A stretch of 40,182 nucleotides of DNA from Peptostreptococcaceae bacterium (lineage in GTDB: Bacteria > Bacillota > Clostridia > Peptostreptococcales > Anaerovoracaceae). This document shows positions 6,675-14,280 of the stretch, in pieces; position 1 is the first letter of the stretch, and each line of letters opens with the position of its first letter. The stretch lies in NCBI GenBank assembly GCA_016650175.1, contig JAENWG010000012.1:1-40182 (forward strand). Reading direction: 5' to 3'. The position numbers and the translations under genes were made by a program. The notes under the pieces are model-generated. The model ran no database searches. It worked only from the letters and a program-made list of their open reading frames with translations, and was not told where the DNA came from.

Positions 6675-7103
6675 ATGGATAACACAGATATTAAAATATT
6701 AAAGATTTTACAGAACAATTGTAAAGCTACATTAAAAGATATTAGCACTGAAGTAAATTTAACCAGCCCTGCTGTCATGGAAAGGATTCGTAAACTTAAA
6801 GATGATAACGTTATAAACGGTTATTACACATCGCTTAATTTTGAAAAATTCGGGATGACAATCACCGCATTAATATCAGTAGATGTTAATCAGAAAAAAT
6901 ACGAGACCTTTTGCAAGTTTTGTAGGGAAGAAGAATTAATCATTACTCATCATCATATAATCGGTCCCTATAACGCTATGCTTCAAGTCATTGCAAGGGA
7001 TTCCTCTAATCTCTCTAATCTCTTAAAAAAACTCAACTTCTTTGGTACCACCCAGACATCTATTATATTGGATACTTTATTTAGTAACGAAATGCTAAAA
7101 TAA
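6675..7103 (+). CDS. Lrp/AsnC family transcriptional regulator
   Basis: A 142-residue protein. Residues about 1-60 are the winged helix-turn-helix of the family (MDNTDIKILKILQNNCKATL, LTSPAVMERIRKLKDDNVI), and about 65-140 the RAM/ligand-binding domain (GMTITALISVDV, then HHIIGPYNAMLQVIARDSSN). Such proteins form octamers and sense amino acids, often controlling amino-acid transport or metabolism. Start chosen at the ATG with TTAAGGAGT upstream; the longer frame begins inside the promoter. It is monocistronic and converges on the LTA-synthase-like gene with only three bases between the stops, so its targets cannot be inferred from neighbours. Confidence 0.88.
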   Translation: MDNTDIKILKILQNNCKATLKDISTEVNLTSPAVMERIRKLKDDNVINGYYTSLNFEKFGMTITALISVDVNQKKYETFCKFCREEELIITHHHIIGPYNAMLQVIARDSSNLSNLLKKLNFFGTTQTSIILDTLFSNEMLK

Positions 7104-7106
7104 AGT

Positions 7107-9155
7107 TTATTTGTAAACCAATGTAGAATAGTAATCATTTTCCATTACATATACAGAAGAATCTATTCTATTATTTACTATAGCATTGATTTTTTCTATA
7201 TAATCATTGAGCTCATCATCTTTAATAGTACACTTATCTGACGGTTGAAATTCTTCAGCCGTTTTATTGTATCTACCTTCATCTGTTATCCAACTTCTAG
7301 ACGCTAAAATCACAATGTTTTCTCCATTAGACATAATATCTTTTCCTGCCATTAATCTAGAGTCAAAATCGAGCCCTAAAAGATTTGAAATTGTAGGTAA
7401 AACATCTATTTGGGAGCAATACTTATCTACTTCTACTGTTTCTTTCATGCCTGCGGACCAAATAATCAAGGAATTTCTATATACATCAAAATCAATGTTA
7501 TCTTCATTTATGCTTTCTAAGGAATTTGTGCCATAGTCCTTACCTGTAAGTTCTTCTATCACTGATATATTAAAGTAAGGGATATGATCAGGGACCATTA
7601 CGATTACAGTTTCATCAGCTATTCCTGCTTCTTCTAATATACTATTTAAATATACAAGCGCCTTTTCTACTTCTAAATTAGCCGCCAGATACCCTTTAGT
7701 AGTCATCGATAAATCTGCATACTTAGATTCCTCAATTATTTCCATATTCCTTTTAGTCATACTATTAGCGCCTTCAACGTACGGTAAGTGACCGCTTATG
7801 GACATATAGTAAACATGAAAAGGTTCGCTATCAATATATTCATCTATAGTTTGCATAATGGTATATTCATCAGATTGAGGCCAATACATTTTGCCGTTTT
7901 CATCCGTTTCCATTACGAATCCTGAATCGTTTTGTTCCCAATCATACCCAAGTTGTTGATGTGATGCACTTCTTCCATACATATTCTCATTTGCATGATA
8001 TCCCTTAGTTATATAACCATCATTTTGCAATTGCTCGGCTAGGTTAAAAGGCATAGATAGACTTCTTTTACCTACTTCCATCATACTTATTGGAAATCCA
8101 TTTTTAGGATATAACCCTGTTAAATTTCTAAATTCTCCTCCAGAAGTACTGGTGAACTGAAGTGGTGTATAAAAATTATTAAACACAAATCCTTCGTGTG
8201 TCATTTTATATAAAGTCGGTGTTAGTTCTTCATCAATCATCGAACCATCAAAACCTTCTAAAGAAAAGAATATTACGTTATAATCTTTGAAAATCCCTGT
8301 ATATTCATTCTTTTCCGTAGGACTACAGTTCATAAAATACTCATTTAGCCATTTTAACGTCTCGTTTTCTGTGTTATCTTTCATAGTAATAAAATCTAGA
8401 TCAAGCTTGTTTTCTTCTATTACTTCTTCTATTTCAGTTTCTTCATTTACATAATCATAATCAAAATCATAGTTATATTCTCTTTCCACTCCAAATATAC
8501 TATGACTTATATCAAGTTCTATCATAGCAAATACACCTAACTGTTCAACTTGGCTTGCCACTTCTGTATCACTTTTATATAGCTTTAAAGGTGTTGGATC
8601 GCTGCTCCAGGGTAAATATAAGGTTCCAAAACCTATACTATATATAAGTATTGCTATTATTGCGTAATTCCAGTTTTTTATGTTATTTGATTTAGAGATT
8701 TCAATCAATTTTTCATGAAATATAATTCCAATTATTACAGGCAAAAACATCAATAACAAACCCAGTAAATTGTTTCTAATACCCATTGACATGACATCGT
8801 TATATTCTGTTATTTTATTTTCTAAAACAATACTAACTCCACCAACTATTTGATAATATTCCTGCATGATTTCACGAACAATCATTTCAACTGAAAGCAC
8901 AAGGCTTATTAAAAATATGCTTGTTATTGAAACTATGAATTGAATTCTTTTGGGAAATAATCTAATAACAAATGCTAATACAAAGCCTATTGATAAGGAA
9001 AATAAGGAAAATAACACAAAATACTTTAATTGCATATTCATATATATGTGAAATGCCCACTCTAAATATAGTAGTGATAATGGCACATAAAATAAAGCTA
9101 ATAATCTAATTGGTTTATCCGCCTTGTTTATTTTGATTCCCTTATCTATTCCCAT
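7107..9155 (-). CDS. LTA synthase-like membrane sulfatase
   Basis: A 682-residue membrane protein. About five N-terminal transmembrane helices (residues roughly 15-185) precede an extracellular alkaline-phosphatase/sulfatase domain (about 290-620). Features in order: FFSLEGFDGSMID (metal-binding Glu), FTSTSGGEFRNLTG (nucleophile Thr region, matching GKTSDAEF of LtaS), YHANENMYGR, SISGHLPY, and IVMVPDHIPYF (metal-binding Asp-His). These match lipoteichoic acid synthase, which transfers glycerol phosphate from phosphatidylglycerol; family members also include phosphoglycerol transferases for other polymers, so the exact product is uncertain. An acidic linker rich in Glu/Asp (about 230-265) separates the domains. 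Start ATG has AGGAAGG upstream. It is transcribed alone and I see no clear promoter. Confidence 0.85.
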   Translation of the reverse strand: MGIDKGIKINKADKPIRLLALFYVPLSLLYLEWAFHIYMNMQLKYFVLFSLFSLSIGFVLAFVIRLFPKRIQFIVSITSIFLISLVLSVEMIVREIMQEYYQIVGGVSIVLENKITEYNDVMSMGIRNNLLGLLLMFLPVIIGIIFHEKLIEISKSNNIKNWNYAIIAILIYSIGFGTLYLPWSSDPTPLKLYKSDTEVASQVEQLGVFAMIELDISHSIFGVEREYNYDFDYDYVNEETEIEEVIEENKLDLDFITMKDNTENETLKWLNEYFMNCSPTEKNEYTGIFKDYNVIFFSLEGFDGSMIDEELTPTLYKMTHEGFVFNNFYTPLQFTSTSGGEFRNLTGLYPKNGFPISMMEVGKRSLSMPFNLAEQLQNDGYITKGYHANENMYGRSASHQQLGYDWEQNDSGFVMETDENGKMYWPQSDEYTIMQTIDEYIDSEPFHVYYMSISGHLPYVEGANSMTKRNMEIIEESKYADLSMTTKGYLAANLEVEKALVYLNSILEEAGIADETVIVMVPDHIPYFNISVIEELTGKDYGTNSLESINEDNIDFDVYRNSLIIWSAGMKETVEVDKYCSQIDVLPTISNLLGLDFDSRLMAGKDIMSNGENIVILASRSWITDEGRYNKTAEEFQPSDKCTIKDDELNDYIEKINAIVNNRIDSSVYVMENDYYSTLVYK

Positions 9156-9235
9156 ATTAACTACCTTCCTACTAAAATAATAATTAATTATATCATAAAC
9201 AAATAAACTGTATTATCATTTTTACAAAAAATTAA

Positions 9236-9261
9236 AAAGGCTCAGATAATTCTGAACCTTT
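9236..9261 (-). terminator. Terminator of infC-rpmI-rplT
   Basis: On the minus strand AAAGGTTCAGA pairs with TCTGAGCCTTT (11 bp, one wobble, loop ATTA), followed by TTAATTTTTTG. It starts nine bases after the rplT stop. Confidence 0.8.
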
Positions 9262-9269
9262 GTTTAATA

Positions 9270-9626
9270 CTATTTAATTGCTTTCTTTGCAGTTTCACAA
9301 ATCTGAGCAAATCCTTTTTCATCATATATAGCCATTTCAGAAAGCATTTTTCTGTTCATTTCTATACCTGATATTTTAAGACCATTCATAAGTTTGCTGT
9401 ATGATAAACCGTTGATTCTTGCACCAGCGTTTATTCTTGCAATCCACATTTTTCTGTAGTCTCTCTTTTTGTTTTTTCTACCTATAAAAGCGGATCTTAA
9501 ACTTCTCATTACTGCCGGATTAGCTGCTCTGAAAACCTTACTCTTTTGTCCGTAGAAACCTTTTGCTTGTTTTAATACTTTTTTATGTCTTTTGTGTGCA
9601 TTCACACCTTTTTTTACTCTTGCCAT
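9270..9626 (-). CDS. rplT: 50S ribosomal protein L20
   Basis: A 118-residue basic protein with the full L20 pattern: [48 protein letters not shown] and [13 protein letters not shown]20 binds 23S rRNA early in assembly of the large subunit and, in Firmicutes, represses its own operon by binding the leader RNA. Length is normal. It is the last gene of infC-rpmI-rplT and lies 20 bp after rpmI, with GGGAGGG upstream. Confidence 0.98.
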   Translation of the reverse strand: MARVKKGVNAHKRHKKVLKQAKGFYGQKSKVFRAANPAVMRSLRSAFIGRKNKKRDYRKMWIARINAGARINGLSYSKLMNGLKISGIEMNRKMLSEMAIYDEKGFAQICETAKKAIK

Positions 9627-9646
9627 ATCTTATTCCCTCCCAAATA

Positions 9647-9844
9647 CTATTTAGCCATTGCTCTAAGCATACGCTTATGATCTGCTGATGATACAACGGT
9701 TGACTTACGAAGACCTCTTTTTCTTTTAGCAGTCTTCTTTGTTAAAATATGGCCTTTAAACGCCTTACTTCTCTTTATTTTCCCGCTTCCAGTTAACTTC
9801 ATCCTCTTGCATGCGCCTCTATGCGACTTCATTTTATTAGCCAT
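9647..9844 (-). CDS. rpmI: 50S ribosomal protein L35
   Basis: A 65-residue, very basic protein ([40 protein letters not shown]), complete and typical of L35. It is a structural part of the large ribosomal subunit. It lies 26 bp after infC, with AGAAGGAGA before the ATG. Confidence 0.97.
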   Translation of the reverse strand: MANKMKSHRGACKRMKLTGSGKIKRSKAFKGHILTKKTAKRKRGLRKSTVVSSADHKRMLRAMAK

Positions 9845-9870
9845 TACAAATCTCCTTCTATATATATTGC

Positions 9871-10389
9871 TTATTTTTTATCTGCTTTAGGTGCCAAAAA
9901 CATAGTAAGGCTTCTGCCTTCAAATTTTGGCCTCTTTTCAACAACCCCATTTTCAGAAACTGCGTCTGCAAAATGGTTCATTACTTCTCTTCCTTTTGAG
10001 GTATAATCTCTTTCTCTACCTCTGAATCTAAGGCTAACTTTAACCTTGTCTCCTTCTTGAAGAAATTTATTAGCAGTTTTTGCCTTAACCATAATATCGT
10101 GTTCTTCTATAAAAGTACTAAGTCTTATTTCTTTTACCTGAGTAGTCTTCTGTTTTTTCTTAGCTTCTTTTTCTCTTTTTTGAAGCTCATAACGGTATTT
10201 ACCATAATCAAGTATTTTGCATACTGGTGGATTTGCATTTGGAGATACATTAACTAAATCCAATTTTTTCTCATCAGCCATTTCCAAAGCTTCGCTTCGG
10301 CTAATAACACCAATCATAGTCCCTGTTTCATCAATAACCCTTAGTTCTTTTTCACGAATTTCCTCGTTTAATAGACATTCCTTGCTAAT
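9871..10389 (-). CDS. infC: Translation initiation factor IF-3 (ATT start)
   Basis: IF-3 of 172 residues: N-domain ([47 protein letters not shown]), linker rich in Lys/Glu, and C-domain ([39 protein letters not shown]). IF-3 binds the 30S subunit, keeps subunits apart and proofreads start codons. The start is taken as ATT at 10387-10389, nine bases after GAGGAGG and leading into SKECLLNEE. The only ATGs upstream overlap the Shine-Dalgarno sequence or lie in the leader terminator. ATT/AUU starts are known for infC and allow IF-3 to limit its own translation. First gene of the infC-rpmI-rplT operon. Confidence 0.95.
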   Translation of the reverse strand: MSKECLLNEEIREKELRVIDETGTMIGVISRSEALEMADEKKLDLVNVSPNANPPVCKILDYGKYRYELQKREKEAKKKQKTTQVKEIRLSTFIEEHDIMVKAKTANKFLQEGDKVKVSLRFRGRERDYTSKGREVMNHFADAVSENGVVEKRPKFEGRSLTMFLAPKADKK

Positions 10390-10514
10390 TGTACTACACC
10401 TCCTCATAATAAAAAAACGGATACAAAGCATCCGCATACATTAAGGTAATTCACCGTATTAACCCAACCAACGCAAGTCAGAAAGGTGAGAAGCGGATAA
10501 CTTCTTCTTCAACT
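10390..10514 (-). promoter_or_regulatory. L20-type leader / transcription attenuator of infC operon
   Basis: The 5' leader contains GACTTGCGTTGGTTGGGTTA, typical of the Firmicutes L20 leader. Near the end, GCGGATGC pairs with GTATCCGT around a TTT loop and is followed by TTTTTTT (plus strand about 10411-10436), an intrinsic terminator. An upstream segment ATCCGC (within 10488-10500) is complementary to the terminator's 5' arm GCGGAT, so an antiterminator can form. L20 binding would favour the terminator. Confidence 0.8.
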
Positions 10515-10520
10515 TAGGAA

Positions 10521-10549
10521 AGTATACTATTATTATGTCCATTTGTCAA
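10521..10549 (-). promoter_or_regulatory. Strong promoter of infC operon
   Basis: On the minus strand a perfect TTGACA (plus 10544-10549) stands 17 bases from TATACT (plus 10521-10526), as expected for a highly expressed ribosomal operon. Confidence 0.85.
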
Positions 10550-10572
10550 TGTTTTTTATCGAATTATTTTAT

Positions 10573-10584
10573 GAACATGTGTTT
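10573..10584. promoter_or_regulatory. LexA operator
   Basis: GAACATGTGTTT matches the Gram-positive SOS box GAACNNNNGTTC in all but the last base. It overlaps the -35 element of lexA, so LexA would block its own promoter. Confidence 0.75.
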
Positions 10585-10610
10585 ACAAAAATATTCCTAT
10601 ATGCTATACT
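10582..10610 (+). promoter_or_regulatory. Promoter of lexA
   Basis: TTTACA (10582-10587), 17-base spacer, TATACT (10605-10610). It lies 33 bp before the start codon and points away from the infC promoter. Confidence 0.78.
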
Positions 10611-10642
10611 TATACTAATATTAGAAAGGGAGACGTACTATT

Positions 10643-11281
10643 ATGAAAAAAAGTAAACATAGGCAAGAAGCCATTTTAAAGTACATGAGAGAAACCATAG
10701 ATATTAAAGGTTACCCTCCTACTGTTCGCGAAATATGCTCTGCGCTTAACATCAAATCGACGTCTACCGTACACAGTGACATTAAATCACTAATAGACTC
10801 TGGTCTACTTATTAAAGATCCTAGTAAACCAAGAGCTTTAAAGTTAGTTGAAGAAAAAAGCGCTGTTACAGAAAATCAATATACTAGCAATGAGGAAATC
10901 ATAAACGTACCTGTACTTGGAAGAGTTGCAGCCGGAACACCTATACTTGCAAGTGAAAACATTGAAGATTCTTTTCCGATTCCTGCTAGATTTGTAAATG
11001 GCGGAACCAACTTCATGTTAACTGTTCATGGCGAAAGTATGATAAACGTAGGTATTAATAACGGCGATTATATATTAGTAGAAAAAAACGATACTGCACG
11101 CAATGGAGAAATCGTAGTAGCTATGGTCGAAAATTTCGAAAGTGAAGCTACTGTTAAAACTTTCTACAAAGAAAATAACCACTTCAGATTACAACCCGAA
11201 AACGATACAATGAGCCCAATTATAGTAGATGATGTAACCATCATCGGTAAAGTAAAAGGTGTTTTTAGATATTTTAATTAA
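10643..11281 (+). CDS. lexA: LexA SOS repressor
   Basis: A 212-residue protein. The N-terminal winged helix-turn-helix (about 1-70) reads YPPTVREICSALNIKSTSTV. The C-terminal S24 peptidase domain has the Ala-Gly self-cleavage site in GRVAAGTPILA (about residue 95), the catalytic Ser in VHGESM and the catalytic Lys in EATVKTF. When RecA filaments form on damaged DNA, LexA cuts itself and SOS genes are released. The operator found on its own promoter shows autorepression. ATG preceded by GAAAGGGAG. Monocistronic, with a terminator directly after it. Confidence 0.97.
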   Translation: MKKSKHRQEAILKYMRETIDIKGYPPTVREICSALNIKSTSTVHSDIKSLIDSGLLIKDPSKPRALKLVEEKSAVTENQYTSNEEIINVPVLGRVAAGTPILASENIEDSFPIPARFVNGGTNFMLTVHGESMINVGINNGDYILVEKNDTARNGEIVVAMVENFESEATVKTFYKENNHFRLQPENDTMSPIIVDDVTIIGKVKGVFRYFN

Positions 11282-11286
11282 AGCTT

Positions 11287-11313
11287 AAGCAAGGTATTTG
11301 CCTTGCTTTTTTT
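11287..11313 (+). terminator. Terminator of lexA
   Basis: AAGCAAGG (11287-11294) pairs with CCTTGCTT (11301-11308) around TATTTG, with a T7 run overlapping its end. Confidence 0.88.
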
Positions 11314-11329
11314 ATTTCTAAGGAAAGCT

Positions 11330-12388
11330 TTATTTAATATATCTTTTTTTTATTTTTTCCGTAAGCTTAATAGGTTTAGCAATTAATATTTCATATGAGC
11401 CATCTACTACAATATCATACAGTTTAACAAACGGCTTTGAAGAAAAAACTACGACACTTAAACTTGCCAAAACAAATATGGAGATGTAATAAATAACGCT
11501 GTTAGGATCTGGAACACCAACTATCCCAAATGATAAACCGTCATTTCCTTTTAACCACTGCCTAATTACTAGATGGAATATATATATCGGCATTGTGTTT
11601 CTTCCAACATATGACAAATAATTTTCTTTTTTTGGTAAAAGATTCAAAGATACTATTATCCATAGAACCCCTAATAAAACAAGTAGTAATCTCATTGTAA
11701 TATCCAGAGTCCAGTTAACGCCATTGCTTGCGCCTGGATTTCGTAACAAATACCAACCATGAGTTATCTGCGGTAATTTATATGCCAACAAAACAGAAAC
11801 ATAAATCAAAACTATACCTAACATTGACATCTTCCATTTATTAGATTTTTTAATTTTTTCTATATGGGAAGAATTAACGTAATATCCCAATATGAAAAAC
11901 GGTAAATAAGATACTATTCTAGCTAACGACATAAATTCGGTTAAAAAAGGAAGGCATCCTGCTATTAGATATATAAAAAAGCTTATCCATAGTATATAGG
12001 GTACTTTTATAAGACTTTTAATGAAAAATTTGTATAAAAATAAGGCAAGTAAAAACCACATGGCAAATGGAGGTTGTTTAAAATACAAATTCGCATTACC
12101 CCATAATATCATCCTTACTTCATAGAAAAAAAATATGCTCAATATATATGGCCATAATAATGATTTAAAGGCAGCATTACGGCTCTTGTCAACATTTTTA
12201 GAAAAGTAACCTGCCAAAAACATAAATGCTTGAATTACAAAAACATTTATGGTTAGATAAACAACGCCCCCAAAGGAATCTTGTACAAAATGACCTGCCT
12301 CCATCGTAAAATGAGATATTGGGATACACCATATTAATAAGCCTCTAAAAGTATCGTACAACGGATCTCTTATTATTTTTTTTTCCAT
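11330..12388 (-). CDS. Acyltransferase 3 family membrane protein
   Basis: A 352-residue protein with about ten transmembrane helices. It starts with the family's RDPLYDTFRGLLIWCIPISH, where the Arg and His stand at the usual active-site positions, and has PPFAMWFLLALF and NTMPIYIFHLVIRQ further on, close to fucose 4-O-acetylase-like proteins. Such enzymes move acyl groups, usually acetyl, onto sugars of surface polysaccharide, teichoic acid or peptidoglycan. The substrate here is unknown. AGGTGTG precedes the ATG. It lies after the broken lysO and is probably expressed on its own. Confidence 0.85.
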   Translation of the reverse strand: MEKKIIRDPLYDTFRGLLIWCIPISHFTMEAGHFVQDSFGGVVYLTINVFVIQAFMFLAGYFSKNVDKSRNAAFKSLLWPYILSIFFFYEVRMILWGNANLYFKQPPFAMWFLLALFLYKFFIKSLIKVPYILWISFFIYLIAGCLPFLTEFMSLARIVSYLPFFILGYYVNSSHIEKIKKSNKWKMSMLGIVLIYVSVLLAYKLPQITHGWYLLRNPGASNGVNWTLDITMRLLLVLLGVLWIIVSLNLLPKKENYLSYVGRNTMPIYIFHLVIRQWLKGNDGLSFGIVGVPDPNSVIYYISIFVLASLSVVVFSSKPFVKLYDIVVDGSYEILIAKPIKLTEKIKKRYIK

Positions 12389-12452
12389 TTATCACACCTA
12401 TTTAAAATAAATTATTTTTCTATTCTGTAAACCTGCTATAAAATTAGGCAAT

Positions 12453-13489
12453 TTATATATTAATTAATATTGGTACAAGCATAGGTACTACCATACTCAT
12501 AATAAGTCCCATTCCAAATGAATAAGCTACCATCTCTTCTTTTGTACACTTTTCTATTATTGGCATTCCTATATCCATAGCACATACTCCGGGAATTGCT
12601 GTAACTTCTATATATCCAATTTTATTTGCTAAAAACGGTATTAATACTATACCACCCATTTCTCTTATTACGTTATGCATAAATGAAATAGCACCGGCAT
12701 AAGTATGACCTGCTTCAGTTATTATAGTTGGCGCCATCGTATACCATCCAAAGCCTGCTCCTATCGCAAGCCCTTCTGGAATTGTTATAGGAAGGAAAAG
12801 TCCACAAATTGCCCCTCCTACTAAAGACCCTATTATTGCAGCTAGCGGAAATATCAGAAATTTAAACCCTATCCTTTTTAGACTTTCAAAAATATTACCG
12901 TTTAAACCTAGACTAAATCCTATCGCCAATAAGAGTAATGCAACTCCTGCTATTAGCAGATTACCAAATTTAAATGCTCTTCCTTTATATCACTTGGAAG
13001 TATTACTAAATATCCTATTGCTAATCCTATAATCAAAGGAATAATAACAATTAACAGAGTAAAGATATTATTATTGCTTTGGGATGATTTTTCTTGATAC
13101 TTTCCGCCTTCAATAGCTAAGCTATCTTCAATCGGCTTAAATTTTTCTATATCTTCAAATTTATTGTAAGAAAACTCAATCTCAGTTTTCTTTGAAATCG
13201 GATTAGCTTGTTTATCTAGTCTCATAACTTTTCTTGCTAGGCTTACAAAAAGTACCGAAAACCCTACAACCAATACAGATACCACAACAGAAGAAAACCC
13301 TATCATTCCCAGATTAGAGATTACTTTCTGATCACTACCCATTCTAATTCCCATTAATAATATAAGTAATACTATTAAACCGTTGAAAATTTCATCCAGT
13401 TTATTAAATTTTTCTTTATTATTTCTAACTTTTGACGCTAAAAAATAACCTAATATCATAGCCGTATAATACAACAACAATGTTTCCAT
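12453..13489 (-). pseudogene. lysO: LysO-family lysine exporter, split by a frameshift
   Basis: Two adjacent frames together make one LysO (DUF340) protein. The first (12953-13489) gives METLLLYYTAMILGYFLASK through the helix LLIVIIPLIIGLAIGYLVIL. The second (12453 to about 12975) continues with NLLIAGVALLLLAIGFSLGL and carries IGAGFGWYTMAP and AGAISFMHNVIREMGGI, the most conserved parts. Adding one T to the TTT at plus 12972-12974 joins them as EEHFKFGNLLIAG. The separate second frame would need a TTG start inside a membrane helix without a ribosome binding site. Some Firmicutes do have a split lysO, but the usual split is earlier, so a mutation or sequencing error is likelier. LysO exports lysine. 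An intact paralogue lies at 18207-19178. Start ATG at 13489 has GAGGTG upstream. Confidence 0.78.
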
Positions 13490-13514
13490 AAACACCTCAC
13501 AAATTTATGAAGTA

Positions 13515-13558
13515 ATTATACTAAACATATTGACATAAGTAAAGTTTTACTATAGTAT
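13515..13558. promoter_or_regulatory. Overlapping divergent promoters of lysO and pyrR
   Basis: Minus strand: TTTACT (plus 13538-13543), 17 bases, TATAAT (plus 13515-13520), for lysO. Plus strand: TTGACA (13530-13535), 17 bases, TAGTAT (13553-13558), for pyrR-uraA. The two promoters overlap, so RNA polymerase at one should hinder the other. Confidence 0.65.
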
Positions 13559-13702
13559 TAATAGCGAAAAGAACATCTTTAAGTTAGTACTGTGATGCTA
13601 ACAAGATTGCATATTACCGGACATAATTTATTATGTCAGAATTTTGCGGTTTTGTCACGCCTGTGCAGTGTGGCAAATTTTTTTATGTAATTAGGAGTAT
13701 AT
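13559..13702 (+). promoter_or_regulatory. Attenuator leader of pyrR-uraA
   Basis: The leader has three hairpins: GTTAG...CTAAC (13583-13602), GACATAA-TTTA-TTATGTC (13620-13637) and a terminator in which TTTGTCACGC (13651-13660) pairs with GTGTGGCAAA (13668-13677) and is followed by T7. The last sits just before the pyrR ribosome binding site, so expression must depend on antitermination. I do not see the usual PyrR binding loop (CCNGNGAGG), so the sensor is either a divergent PyrR site or something else. Confidence 0.65.
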
Positions 13703-14242
13703 ATGAAGCTTAAAGCAACATTAATGGACGAAAAAGACATTACACGAGCGCTGAGAAGAATCTCACATCAAATCCTCGAACGTAATAACGGTGGTGAAGA
13801 TTTGATTCTATTAGGCATTAAATCAAGAGGTCTTCCTCTTGCCGAAATGATTGCCGAAAATCTCAAAGCTATAGAAGGTATCGAAGTCCCTGTAGGTGCT
13901 CTTGATATTACTTTATACCGTGATGATCTTAGCGAAATTAGTGATTTGCCTTTAGTGCATGAAACTCCACTTCACTTTGAAGTTAAGGATAAAAATGTAA
14001 TACTAATCGATGACGTTCTTTATACTGGTAGAACTGCAAGAGCTGCTTTAGATGCAGTATCTGAACATGGACGTGCTAAATCTATACAGTTAGCAGTCTT
14101 AATTGACAGAGGACATAGAGAACTACCTATAAGACCCGATTATGTTGGTAAGAACGTTCCCACTTCTAAAAGTGAAATAGTTGCAGTAAAAATCCGTAGC
14201 ATAGACGGTAATACATGCGTAAATCTACAGGAAATTGAATAA
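13703..14242 (+). CDS. pyrR: PyrR bifunctional pyrimidine regulator / uracil phosphoribosyltransferase
   Basis: A 179-residue protein of normal length. It has the phosphoribosyltransferase fold with the PRPP-binding motif [18 protein letters not shown], the N-terminal [11 protein letters not shown] and the basic [19 protein letters not shown] involved in RNA binding. PyrR binds attenuator RNA of pyrimidine genes when UMP is high and causes termination; it can also make UMP from uracil and PRPP. TAGGAGT precedes the ATG. It is co-transcribed with the uracil permease 38 bp downstream, and its own leader holds an attenuator. Confidence 0.96.
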   Translation: MKLKATLMDEKDITRALRRISHQILERNNGGEDLILLGIKSRGLPLAEMIAENLKAIEGIEVPVGALDITLYRDDLSEISDLPLVHETPLHFEVKDKNVILIDDVLYTGRTARAALDAVSEHGRAKSIQLAVLIDRGHRELPIRPDYVGKNVPTSKSEIVAVKIRSIDGNTCVNLQEIE

Positions 14243-14280
14243 CCTGAGTTCTAGATGTTCCTTCAGAAAACGGAGGAAAA

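Noticed and set aside
9821-10444. Plus-strand ORFs over infC and rpmI
   Set aside because: They are shadows of strongly conserved minus-strand genes and have no family resemblance.
12453-12929. C-terminal LysO frame as an independent gene
   Set aside because: It would need a TTG start within a membrane helix, with no ribosome binding site, and the missing residues are encoded just upstream in the same frame.
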